From assembly GCF_963675165.1 (NCBI RefSeq), contig NC_087384.1:2497315-2561314 (forward strand): a stretch of DNA of 64,000 bases, in the 5' to 3' direction. Positions within the stretch are counted from its first letter, which is position 1. Each line of letters opens with the position of its first letter. The translations under genes were made by a program, and so were the position numbers. The notes beneath the pieces are model-generated. The model ran no database searches. It worked only from the letters and a program-made list of their open reading frames with translations, and was not told the DNA's origin. Shown here one piece after another: positions 23,150 to 35,800 of the stretch. The DNA comes from Halichondria panicea (taxonomy: Eukaryota; Porifera; Demospongiae; Suberitida; Halichondriidae).

Positions 23150-25170
23150 CTTTTTATATGAATTACCGTTGAACTCATGGAAAGTCTGAAAAGTTGCTCA
23201 GGAAGTTCCATGCAGTCAATTAAAGTGTACAGACTATAATACGTAGACTCTATAAAGTATAACCTCATGCAGAAGAGTGTATCAACGTATTGGCTGCTAT
23301 ATACCTGCATGTATAAGACCATGCAGCATTAAATATATTTTCTGGGTTTCCGTTAACGAACCACACCTCTCGGAAAGTCAGAAAGTTTCTCAAGTTCCAT
23401 GCAGTCGATTAAATTAACCTCAGAATTGTAAACTTGAGTATATATCAACATATAATTATATACTGGCTGATATCTGCATGACCAGCACTGAATATATGTT
23501 ATTTTTCAGGGTTCCCGTTCACAGCTCTCGGAAAGTCAGAAAAGTTTCTCAGCAAGTTCCAGTCGATTAAAGTAACCTCAGAAGAGTGTATCAATGTATT
23601 CAATTTGGCTGCTACCTGCTTGTAAGACCAGCACTAAATATGTTTTCTGGGTTTCCGTTAACGAACCACAGCTCTCAGAAAGTCAAAAAGTTTCTCAGCA
23701 AGTTCCGGTCGATTAATTAAAGTAACCTCAGAAGAGTATATATCAACATACTGGCTGATACCTGCATACATGTCTACATTATATTATTTTTCAGGGTTCC
23801 CGTTAACGAACCACAGCTCTCGGAAAGTTAGAAAAGTTCCTCAGCAAGTTCCAGTCGATTAAAGTAACCTCAGAATTGTAAACTTGAGTATATATATCAA
23901 CATACTGGCTGATATATCTGCATGCATATATCTAGACTAGCACTGAATATATAATTTTTCAGGGTTACCGTTAACGAACCACTGCTCTCGGAAAGTCGTT
24001 CCAGTCGATTAAAGTAACCTCAGAATTGTATATTAAGCCTTATATCAACTAATTATACTGGCTGATATTTGCATGCATGTCTAGATCAGCACTGATTTTC
24101 AGGGTTCCCGTTAACAAACCACAGCTCTCGGAAAGTCAGAAAAATTTCTCAGCAAGTTTCAGTCGATTAAGTAACCTCAGAAGAGTATATATCAACATAC
24201 TGGCTGATATCTGCATGCATGTCTAGACCAACACTGAATAATTATATTATTTTTCAGGGTTTCCGTTAACGAACCACTCTTCTCGGAAAGTCAGAAAAGT
24301 TGCTCAGCAAGTTCCAGTCGATTAAAGTAACCTCAGAATTGAGTATATATCAACATACTGGCTGATATCTGCATGCATGTCTAGGCCAGCACTGAATATA
24401 TTATTTTTCAGGGTTCCCGTTAACGAACCACTGCTCTCGGAAAGTCAGAAAAGTTTCTCAGCAAGTTCCAGTCGATTAAAGTAACCTCAAAAGAGTATAA
24501 TTATTATATCAACATATACTGGCTGATATCTGCATGCATGTCTAGACCAGCACTGAATATGTTATTTTTCTGGGTTCCCGTTAACGAACCACTGCTCTCG
24601 GAAAGTCAGAAAAGTTGCTCAGCAAGTTCCAGTCGATTAAAGTAACCTCAGAATTGAGTATATATCAACATACTGGCTGATATCTACATGCATGTCTAGA
24701 CCAGCACTGAATATGTTATTTTTCTGGATTCCCGTTAACGAACCACTGCTCTTGGAAAGTCAGAAAAGTTGCTTAGCAAGTTCCAGTCGATTAAAGTAAC
24801 CTCAGAATTGTAAACTATCAATATACTGGCTGATATCTGCATGCATGTCTAGACCAGCACTGAATATATTATTTTTCAGGGTTCCCGTTAACGAACCACA
24901 GCTCTCAGAAAGTCAGAAAAGTTGCTCAGCAAGTTCCAGTCGATTAAAGTAACCTCAGAATTGAGTATATATCAACATACTGGCTGATATCTGCATGCAT
25001 GTCTATAGACCAGCACTGAATATGTTATTTTTCAGGGTTCCCGTTAACGAACCACTGCTCTTGGAAGTCAGAAAAGTTGCTCAGCAAGTTCCAGTCGATT
25101 CAAGTAATCTCAAAAGAGTATATATCAACATATACTGGCTGATATCTGCATGCATGTCTAGACCAGCACT
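23150..25170. repeat. Right-arm tandem array, ~13 inverted units of ~155 bp
   Basis: The same unit as the left arm but reverse-complemented (GTTAACGAACCAC, GCTCTCGGAAAGTCAGAAAA, AGTTCCAGTCGATTAAAGTA). There are nearly twice as many units here as on the left, so the arms expand or contract independently. Confidence 0.9.
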
Positions 25171-25985
25171 ACTTTCCATTGTACAGTGCAAATGTAGACC
25201 TGAGCTAGAAAGCCATTCTTGAGAACTAGAAAGCCATATACTCGAAATCAGCTGGCTGGAACACAATTTTTATTTTGAGGAAGTATAAGTATAGTGATCA
25301 CTTCACTCTTCGATCTATGCTTCCGGCAGACAAGGAGTGTTCGGCACACGTGATTCGTTTCCAATCCCCTTCCTCTTCTATCTATATGCATGAACATCCA
25401 TTCATGCATGTGTGACATGCATGTGTTAGAGCATGCATGACTATCCACACTTACATTGTATATACTGCTCCGGACAAGAAAGCTTTCTCTTGTTAAAATT
25501 TCGTGGAGGTCAGCTTGCCCACGAAAATAATGAATATTTTTACCCCACAAAAATTACCCGCTATAATTATAATACAGTAGCAGGAGCACAGTAGTAAGAA
25601 GCAACAAGAGACATTAATTGATCATGCAAACACGAGTGCATGTGTGCGCTGCAGTTTTGTGAGACAATGCAGTGTGTGGTACCGACAGTGCTGTGGTATT
25701 AGTGACAGTATATATATACTGCTCTGAATGGCACCGTGAGGGAAATTAAAAATCAAAAGTAACTGCGGGAAATCTAACTGAGGGAAATCCAATAAGAAGC
25801 TTTTTCAACTTGGTTCGTTGCACATAATTATGGGATATCGAACAGTTTTTATAATTCATTTTAAACACGCAATGTACAAAACACACGTACACAATAATAA
25901 CCACACATTAGGGATAAAGCTAATCTAAGGGTTCTGTTCTGACATATCTACAGTCGATATGGAGTGCTGTATTACGTGCACCTTC

Positions 25986-28900
25986 TCACAGCTCCTGTGC
26001 ATGGAGGCAATAAAGAATGAGTTAGTGGGTGGGTGGCTAATCACAGTTCAGTAACCTTATATCAATGACTGCATGGTGGGTGTAGGACGTACAGTTTTCA
26101 GTTTGACAATGAAACACCAGTATAGGGGGGACACACATAGAGTGCGCACACACATGCACCTATAATTATACTGAGCATAACTTCCCAGCATGCGTAAGAC
26201 GAAGGTTTAGTGACACTACGATAAGGGGTACACACAAACACTCACTTTCAAGTACTGACAGACTAGGTCAGCAATCTCCCCTTTTCTCAGTTTTACTAAC
26301 ATCTCCAGAAGGGCCCTGAATGTCGCTTGTGAGCGCTGTTTTCCTCTCCAGATTTTCAAACACTCGATCATAGCTAGGCGGTTACTTTTTTTCAACTGGA
26401 CATCACTTTGTTCTCCAGGGTTTAATTTCATAGCATCGACATAGAGCTCCACATTGTCAAAACAGGGAGCTAAATATGATACGTCTTCTTGCTGGACTTG
26501 CCTGTTGACTTGGGCAGAAGTGAGCGGACATTTGTCCATCAGCTGTTGAAGAGCTGTACTCACTGGTTGAGCAGATGATCCGACAGCTGGAATGACAGGT
26601 CAGATAATACAGTATATATACTGCTATGTGCATAAACACTAACAACAAAACCACCAATGCACACATATAGTCATGACAACAAAGACTTTAGGGGATGACA
26701 AATAATGAGCGAGGGAGGTGTGGGACTGCTTACTGGCAAGTCCGTATAGGAAAGTGAACCTCACATATATACACCTTCCTTCGGCACACAAACAATAAAC
26801 TGAGAATTTTTTAATGAAGGGTATCACACAAAACATGCATGATGGTTGGTTCTGACCTGGAAGAGTTCGTTGGGGGTCCAGAATAAGAGTGATGAATTTG
26901 AAGGGATCCTTTGCACCCACTAGGTTGACTTGGTGGAACAGCTTGGGAGGAGACATCTCATCGTTGCTTGTCAGCTCAGCATTTAAGTGGCAGTGCGGAA
27001 TCGACTGTCCAGGTTTGAACTGATCAACATGCTTCTTCATTACCTATGGAGATATCGTACTATCGTACTATCAGTACATGTATACACATTTAAATACCGT
27101 AGGATGAAACATCGGCGTTATTTTCCACCCTCCACTGACTTCAGCACCATCCTTAGGAATATCCAGTGTTATTCTGTCCTCCTCAAACTCAACAAAATGA
27201 TTCACTCCGAGAATTGCTTCTTTAGAGGAGTACTCTTCACTTACACGCTGTGCAGCATATATATATATATAGGCAACTGTTGCATGTGAAAATGTTGTCA
27301 CTTACTGTTCAATGAATCTCATCATTCCAGCTAACAACGAAATGTATTTCCCTGCTATGCAGCTCTGAGCCAAGGTAGAAGAGGCTGGCAGTGTACTCTC
27401 TCTCCACATCCTCTCCTGTCACCGCCAGTCCACTGAACTGAGACAGTTCCAGTGAACCGTACGATGTCTGATCAGCGAACGAGCCACGTCTTTCGAGCTG
27501 CTTGAATGTGTAGGGCTGACTCTCTTGGGAGCAAAGTGCTTTTACAAATGAGAGCTTGGTGGAGCCAGTCATCTTCGCACAGTGCTGTATTTCGACTGTC
27601 AGCAGCTTCTGGAATGGATCCGGGGGATGAGGACGCAACCAGAATACACCGCTGACCAACTGGAGATTGTCGGGAAACTGGTAACGTCCAGCTACACTGG
27701 CCATGACGTCTAGTCGACATTGGTCAACACCAGCTGGCAGAGAGTCCTGAGGTATGTGAAGTTTGAACCCATGGCCATCCCAGACGAAGGTTTGGGATGA
27801 GTTGGTGACAATCACGTGAGTGTGGGCTACAGCTTCAACACCAGGGAAATCTGAGCGGAGGAAAGGAAAAATAGAGTGCACATGCAAAAAGCAGTCATTC
27901 TGAAAGGCAATACACATACCTCAGGTTACTATTATAGACGGGTAGTAATTTTAGCGTTTTTCAGATGTTTTTAGGGTACTAATTTATTGGAGAGAAGTTG
28001 AGATATAAAAGACTTTTCTAGCTAGCAGCTTCCCTTCTGGCCACAGTATTATCATAATACCATCTTCTTTAATGATATTCATAATCAATTAATGATAATC
28101 CGAAACTTCATGTAATTGAAATGTCATATATCCGGCTCTTTGCATTAGCGAGGTTCTACTATAGCGCACAATTTTCGAGGGGCTTACTGTTTTCGTGGGT
28201 TAGCACTCGTACACGAACATTAGAATTATCTGCTATAACGTGCAAAGATTAAAAGCGTAGCCTGAGAATGCTTCCGGTAAGCAGTCAACTCACAGAATTT
28301 ATTCAACGTGCTTTAGAGGCCATTCCACAAAATATAAGTGCCTCGAAAATGTTGTGCTATACAGTAAAGGTATATACACTCACCGAAACTGTGTTTGGAT
28401 TCTTGCGGTTGACTTATGTTTCCAGTTGGTAGATGAGGAGACAATATAACATCTTGATAACCTAAGTTGGGTTCATATCATAATTATGTGACACGTACAG
28501 TTCCTTACTCCCTAGAGGTAGCAGTCCTTCACGCTCGGCCAGGATATGATCACTCTTGTTTTTGAGGTACTCCTTTTCTGTGTTGATATTATAGCAGTAC
28601 CCTAACTGAACATACATCGTTACCTTTTCTAACTAGTAAATGTTCTTGCAGTCAAGCACGCGTGGAGCACCACACATTAAAGTACATAATACATGCAAAC
28701 AGTCATGTACATAAGGCCACTCCAAGTGATACTCTGGTTTCTGGTCCACCGCCCGCATCAGATTTTATTCTTGGATTTCTATCTCATTATTGGATTTCTA
28801 TCTCATTATTTCTACTACGCATGCGCAGAATGGTCCATGTGGTACAAAATAGTGTGATAATGATATTCATTTGCAAAATAATGAGATTCATAAGGTGAAA

Positions 28901-29795
28901 TTGATAATGACATAATGAGAAAAGCCGCCCGCCCGCATGCAATTAGAAAAACTTCAGGACCAGAAACCAGAGTGTCACTTGGAGTGGCCTAACTTACTTT
29001 CTTTGCTTCTCCGAGAAAACAATTGTTTAGTTTTTTTACGAGTGATGCCCATAAACTTCTGTAGAGTATTAATCACGTTTACTGTTCGAGATATGCGCTC
29101 TGACCGGTGAATAGCGGGTGATTATAGCTTGTTCAACAACCCTGCACAGAGTAAAAACAGTACTGTACATCATAGTATACTGATCATGTATGCAGGAAAT
29201 AGGATAAAGTCATGTGACATAATAAAGAAACCATGCAGAAGAGTGATGCACAATAAACACAGTGCATGCATGTAGAGTATGTATATATGATTGTATTCAT
29301 GCACGCATGTAGCATACACTACGGCACTGCCTGCTCTATACCACTAACTGTATATATGTACCTTGAGGCTGCTGGTCTACTGGAGGGTCGGTGCTCTGAC
29401 TGGGAGCAGCAGATGGTGCCCCAAGAGACTGAAGATATTCAATGGTTTCAGTGTGACCCTCCTGTATTGCCAAGTCAAGTGGAGTCCTGCCTCTAGCATC
29501 AGTTACAACTGCACATAAGGTCAGTGATACTATAACCAACATATAAATAATTATACTCCACTGTTGCTGTTGCTATAAGATACACATTTTTTAGGGCGTA
29601 TACGGCCTAAAAAATGTGTATCTTATTTGTAAAGGATAATGCAAACCAGTCATGTGACTAATACGCTATTACTAACAGGGTCATCACACTCACTGGTGTC
29701 ACAGTGGGCTCTCTCCACCATGTACTGTACCACATCTTTGTGTCCACCGAAGCAAGCAGTGTGGAAGGGAGTCAGGCCATTATTCATTTTTATAA
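25986..29795 (-). CDS. Partial paralogue: ankyrin-ZU5-UPA-Death protein, likely a pseudogene
   Basis: Exons in transcript order are 29795-29694 and 29508-29362 (ankyrin repeats: MNNGLTPFHTACFGGHKDVV; GRTPLDLAIQEGHTETIEYL), 29141-28998 (linker), 28601-28509, 28461-28384, 27850-27306 (ZU5), 27247-27098 and 27043-26857 (UPA-like), 26586-26246 (Death) and 25994-25986 (ends EL-stop). All have GT/AG borders and the same phases as the intact paralogue at 32829-49336. The linker frame carries TAA at 29122-29124 where the paralogue has CAA (Gln). A 275-bp MITE lies just outside the linker's donor. Ten ankyrin exons and the 5' end are missing. The ZU5-UPA-Death part is open and could still be made from another start. 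Confidence 0.75.
28715..28989. mobile_element. 275-bp MITE (GGCCACTCCAAGTGA ends), TAA target duplication
   Basis: Terminal inverted repeats of about 33 bp read GGCCACTCCAAGTGATACTC and the reverse complement. TAA flanks each side (28712-28714, 28990-28992). The paralogous intron at 36271-36285 has the same flanks with a single TAA and no insert, which proves the borders. A 3-bp TWA duplication fits PIF/Harbinger-type MITEs. A second full copy lies at 50944-51218. Confidence 0.92.
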
Positions 29796-30494
29796 CTGGA
29801 ATAAGACAAAAATTGATTCCACAGAGTAAAAACAGTTCATATGGACGCAAATAATGCCATGAGGCTGTCTCTCGCATATTTCACAATCCTTCTACTTAAC
29901 TGTACTGTCTGATATATTAATTATGAGGCCAGTACGAGCACATGATTAATTATAGCGGTTGTTGCATGCAACTAGGAAACGACACTTGGCCCTATGGTTA
30001 CATGCAATGTTGTCACAGCTATATAGTTGCTATAATTATGTCTATGGGGGGGGGGGGGGGGGTTAAAGTAGTGTAAACGGCATTATCAGAATGAAAGCAC
30101 AGCAGGTACTGACGCCTCGGTGGAGGTATATAACATAAAACTACATGCAGGCTATTAGCAATAGCAAGGGCGTATGAAAAGAAGAGGGCGTGCAACAACA
30201 ATCTATCGTATTATAAATGGAGGGAGTTTATGTCTAAGAATAGTGAAGAATTTATTGCACGTGCACGCACTTTATACTCTTTACTCTGTTCACTAGTGGG
30301 CAGTTGGCTAAATCTTAATCACAGCTAAATATAGCATATCCTGCTAACTCATCAATAATACGACGCATACACAGTATACATTGTGAGTTGTATGCCCTCT
30401 TCTCTTCGTATGCCCTTGACGATAACAAACATTATATCATGATGAACATTTTTGCATTGCTGCATGCAGACCGAGGCATAATATAATTATATTT

Positions 30495-30703
30495 ATACCG
30501 TAAAAATTGTAGCGGGTAATTCGTGGGTAAAATATTCGTTATTTTCGTGGGCAAGCTGACCTCAACGAAAACCTATAGGCATAGTTTACCAGAACACATG
30601 CAATGCAGTGCACGTATAATGAAGAAAACAAGACATTTTTTATTCACGAAAATCACTGCTGTTCAAATTTTTACCCCACGAAAATTACCTGCTATATACG
30701 GTG
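30495..30703. mobile_element. Short inverted-repeat element (TACCGT ends)
   Basis: Starts TACCGTAAAAATTGTAGCGG and ends in ATTACCTGCTATATACGGT. The body contains mirror pieces ATTTTCGTGGGCAAGCTGACC and TTTTTACCCCACGAAAATTA. A half copy is at 25500-25575. The left end sits exactly at the point (30490) where the duplication shared with 37590-37697 stops. Confidence 0.6.
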
Positions 30704-31584
30704 CTGTATTTAGCACTCTTATCATGCATGTAGTTACTTTGTTGGGTTACAAGGTTTGCTTATACACCTACAGAGTGACATGGCTGAAATAGTACATCAG
30801 AACCTCTATCAGAGACTGGAGCAAGACTCCCCAGCTAGGAAGGAAAAACTGAGCAAATCTCCAAAGAGAAAGATGTTCACTTCGAATAAAGATGACGCTG
30901 AAAAGATATTCAAACATGAATTCATAAAACATTCATGGCTCTTTTGAAACTTTGCTTTTGTTCATTTTGTTTGTGTTTATTTATAATTATGTTCTTCACG
31001 GCATGAAGTGTGGTTACAAGGATTGGTGCATACATGTCACTTTCATCAACGTTTTTTTCAGACAGCATAATTTTTTTTCAATGACAATGACAAACATAAA
31101 TAATAATAGCGCCATGACACGTATATCGTCATAAGTATATATAGTTATAAGATTTAGTATAATTATAGCTATAATTATTATGACATTGTTCTGACCACAC
31201 GTGTGTAGAATAATTATAGTGTAAACGTGCATAATTTATGATCATGTCAATGTGGTCCCACTGGGTACAAAAAATGTAGTGGTTGATTTACATTATGTAT
31301 ATACGGTTTGACTGCAAAAAGTACATACTGGTACATAGCTCACCTCGAGCCCCCCGTGCATGAGTGCATGTATTTGACTCTGTTTCATACTCATCCTTCC
31401 TATTCCTGCTAACACAAGTGCAAAGCCATGCTGTATAATCTTCAAATAATATTAGGCCCCTCAAGAATAATTTGCCAAACCATTGAGCTACGTCTCAAAT
31501 AATCAATTTTCAAGCAAACAATACACATACATGTTGATTGTACATGCAATGCAACCTATGAGGGGGTGTGTTCAATCAACTACA

Positions 31585-31799
31585 TACCGTATAGTGCGAA
31601 ATTTTCGAAGCACACACTTACATTTCGTGGAATGGCCTCTGAAATAAGTTCGTTGCACAATGTTTGGGGAATGACTGCCACGCCTTTATAAATTTGTATT
31701 TTATAGCAAATGATGTGTTCGTGGACTTAATTTCGTGTAGGATTGCTAACCCACGAAATCAGCGAAAATTAAGACCCTGAAAATTTCGCGCTATACAAT
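31585..31799. mobile_element. Short inverted-repeat element, TACCGTATAGTGCGAAA type
   Basis: Left end TACCGTATAGTGCGAAATTT; right end AAAATTTCGCGCTATACAAT. The interior has TTTCGTGGAATGGCCTCTGA, shared with 33999-34204, 43110-43340 and 57211-57380. Confidence 0.65.
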
Positions 31800-32828
31800 A
31801 TACAGTAATGTACGATTGTGGTACATTTGGTATACATGCATGGTGCTAACAAACACATACAGCTGTCTGTCATGCACTCATTGGGGGAAAAATAGCAATA
31901 TTTTAGTCCGGAATTACCTCCAATAACTGTGGCAATTTGAGAGAGAGCGTAACGGTATTTACACAAGATATTGAGTTATTTGGTAGCTATAATTATGCCT
32001 CGAGGTGTAGCCGCACGAGGGATACGGTAAAGCTGACTGTGTGTGTACATGTATACGGTTGTAATGCGACGAAACCTAACAGCTTCTATAGGCTTCTAGC
32101 CACGTTCTCTTATTCGTGGATTAGCAATTAAACTAAAGCTTCTTTCTCGAGTTATGGCTAGTTATAGAGGAAGACTGACATTGCATTAAGCTAGGGATAA
32201 ATTAGCCACAATGAAAGCAAGCTAGCAAACATGTTAACAGCTAGTATGCACATGATAACTATAATTATGAATGCAGTAAACAGTTAGCAGAACTAGTAAG
32301 GAAGGTGTGATCACATAATAATAACAATGCATTGTCATGGTGTGGACAGTGATCGGATAAAGGGAACTGGACCATCTGGTTACCGGATAGCACCATTATA
32401 TTAATTCCGTAAATAATTGCCAACGGCAGAATACCCTCCAGATATTTTTCTTCCTTATCCTAATATTCACAAGTGGTCCAGATATTCATATGTGCCAACA
32501 CAGCAGAGACTTGCATTGCCAGCACAAATCATTGCTGTATATGAATGTAGTTTAAAGGACTAACCTCTACATTGTATCTCATGCAGTTCTTATGTTATCG
32601 GCTGGTACTGTTGTAGCAACAGTTTATTGCTATACCATCAATTATTAGGTCATAATGGAGTGCTAGCTCATAATAATCAGAAACAACAAAAGTTCAACAC
32701 ACACAATAATTACAAAACACAATGTGCAGGACAATAATAACTACACTTTGGGGATAAAGCTGATCTGAGGGTTCTGTTCAGGCATCTCTACAGTCCATGG
32801 ACCAGAGTGCTGTATTATGTGCACCTCC

Positions 32829-35800
32829 TCACAGCTCCTATGCATGGAGGCAATAAAAAGAGTTAGTGAGTGGCTGGCTAATCATACAAGATCAGTATAG
32901 TGAATAGCCTCGTCCCCAGGCCGAGTTGTCCCTAAAGTAACGCTAGGTCGCCAACTAAGCCTGGTAAAGATTGTATATGGGCGTGGTTTCAGATTCAATA
33001 ATGTGGATATTCTCCATAAAAGCTGCTGTAATCTCAAAAATCTCTTAACACCTTATAATTTTAATATTAGCTACAAGAAAGCTATGACTGCAGCTTCAAT
33101 GAGCATCAAAAGCCCACAGTAGTGATTAAAATAGACATACATGTGTACGGTATGTTTTACAACAACAGTTTACTATTGCTATAGACACGCCCATAATACA
33201 ACTTTACCAGGTCTAGTTGGCCACCTAGCGTTATTTTAGAAACAACTCGGCCTGGGGACGAGGCAATACAGTGAGCAGTTTGTCAGCAAAATACCTGTTA
33301 GTAATAGTAGGGGCTATAGACACACATACAGTGAATGCACAGTAAGACTATGGGCATATTATAAGAGTAGCCTGACATACACAGACAAACGCTCACCTTC
33401 AAGTACTGACAGACTTGAGCAGCAATCGCCTCTTTCTTCAGCTTTACTAACATCTCCAGAAGGACCCTGAATGTCGCTTGTGAGAGCTTCCTTCTTTTCC
33501 AGATTTTCAAGCACTCGATCATAGCTACATGAGTATTTGCCTTTTTGCTGACATCATTTTGCTCGCCAGGAGATAATTCCATCACATCGACATAGAGCTC
33601 AACAATATCGAAATATGCAGCCAAAAATGGTATGTCTTTTTGTTGGATTCCACGGTTGATTTGGGTAACACTGAGCTGACAGTTGTCCATCAACTGTTGA
33701 AGAGCTGTACTCACTGGTTGAGCAGGTGATCCTACAGTATAGAATGAAAGGAGAGATAACACACACACACACACACACCCATCCCGCTATATGAAGATTC
33801 ATAACAAACCACCAATGTACAGAATAATTATAGCCATTATGACAACAAAGCCTTGAGGGGATGACAAAGAAAGAGGGAAAGAGGTGTGGAACGTACTGCT
33901 CTATATAGCACATAATAATTATGTTTCCACCATTATACCCTGGAACTAAATACATTCGACACAGAAACCTGTAAAACAAATTTAAACCGAGAGTTGTATA
34001 CCGCATAGAGCAAAAGTTTCGAGGCACTTAAATTTCATTTCGTGGAATGGCTTTTTCGTTGAATAAATTTCGCGCTATCTGGTCAAATGACGTACGTTGT
34101 GTCTTCTGTCAGTTAAGCATTTCGTGGTCCTACAATGTCGTAGGATTGCTAACCCACGAAAACAGCGAAAATTAAGCCCCACAAAAATTGTGCACTATAC
34201 GGTATACTGTAAAGTATCACACAGGGCATATAAAAGAAAACAGGGCATGCAAGTAACTATCTCTATACATAAATCAAAATTCAAACCGTGGGCGAATGAA
34301 TATAGACACGGCATGAAGTGCTTATGTGCATTCATCTGGCCACGGTTTGAATTTTATTTTGTTGTTGTTGCATGCTCTTTCTTTTTTATACTCTTTTGGT
34401 ATCACACATACACAATCAATGGTGTGTTCTGACCTGGAAGAGTTCGCTGGAGGACCAAGTTAAGAGTGATGAATTTGAAGGGATCCTTTGCACCCACTAG
34501 CTTGACTTGGTGGAGTAGCTTGGGAGGAGACATTTCATCGTTGCTTGTCAGCTCAGCATTTAAGTGGCAGTGCGGAATCGACTGTCCAGGTTTGAACTGA
34601 TCAACATGCTTCTTCATTACCTGTACAGAAATGATGTAATAATTATAAGTACATGTATAATTTAACTACCGTAGGATGAAACATTGGCGTTATTCTCCAC
34701 CCTCCACTAACTTCAGCACCATCATTAGGAACATCTAGTGTTATTCTGTCCTCTTCAAACTCAACGATATGATTCAGTCCGAGAATGGCTTCTTTAGAGG
34801 AATACTCCTCACTTACACGCTGTACAGTGTACATAGACAACAGTAAATTGCTGTTGTGAAATAATATTGTCCACTTACTGTTCTATGAATCGCATCATTC
34901 CAGCTGACAACAAAATGTATTTCCCTGCTATGCAGCTCTGAGCCAAGGTAGTAGAGGCTGGCAGTGTACACTCTCTCCACATCCTCTCCAGTCACCGCCA
35001 GTCCACTGAACCGAGACAGCTCCAGTGAACCGTACGATGTCTGATCAGCGAACAAGCCACGTCTTTCAAGCTGCTTGAATGTGTAGGGCAGACTCTCCTG
35101 GGAGCAAAGTGCTTTTACAAATGAGAGCTTGGTGGAGCCGGTCATCTTCGCACAGTGCTGTATTTCGACTGTCAGCAGCTTCTGGAATGGATCCGGGGGA
35201 TGAGGACGCAACCAGAATACACCGCTGACCAACTGGAGATTGTCAGGAAACTGGTAACGTCCAGCTACACTGGCCATGATGTCTAGTCGACATTGGTCAA
35301 CACCAGCTGGCAGAGAGTCCTGAGGTATGTGAAGTTTGAACCCATGGCCATCCCAGACGAAGGTTTGGGATGAGTTGGTGACAATCACGTGAGTGTGGGC
35401 TACAGCTTCAACACCAGGGAAATCTGAGCGGAGGAAAGGAAAAATAGAGTGCACATGCAAAAAGCAGTCATTCTGAAAGGCAATACACATACCTCAGGTT
35501 ACTATTATAGACGGGTAGTAATTTTAGCGTTTTTCAGATGTTTTTAGGGTACTAATTTATTGGAGAGAAGTTGAGATATAAAAGACTTTTCTAGCTAGCA
35601 GCTTCCCTTCTGGCCACAGTATTATCATAATACATCTTCTTTAATGATATTCATAATCAATTAATGATAATCCGAAACTTCATGTAATTGAAATGTCATA
35701 TATCCGGCTCTTTGCATTAGCGAGGTTCTACTATAGTGCACAATTTTCGAGGGGCTTACTGTTTTCGTGGGTTAGCACTCGTACACGAACATTAGAATTA

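Larger units (their letters stand above)
18060..25200. mobile_element. Giant fold-back (long inverted repeat) element
   Basis: The region is a ~7-kb inverted repeat. The inner arms match from about 19200-20806 to 21621-23220; for example GAGAGGGTATAGTGGATCAA at 20780 and its reverse complement at 21629. The outer arms are arrays of ~150-165-bp tandem units in opposite orientations. The central ~800 bp spacer (20807-21620) is AT-rich with no convincing gene. Long inverted repeats built of subterminal tandem units are the hallmark of fold-back transposons. No transposase or clear target duplication was found, so the exact ends are approximate. Confidence 0.8.

Noticed and set aside
18090..25170. 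CRISPR-like regular spacing of repeats
   Set aside because: Units are ~160 bp, directly adjacent and in mirror arrays, in a eukaryotic context; not repeat-spacer structure.
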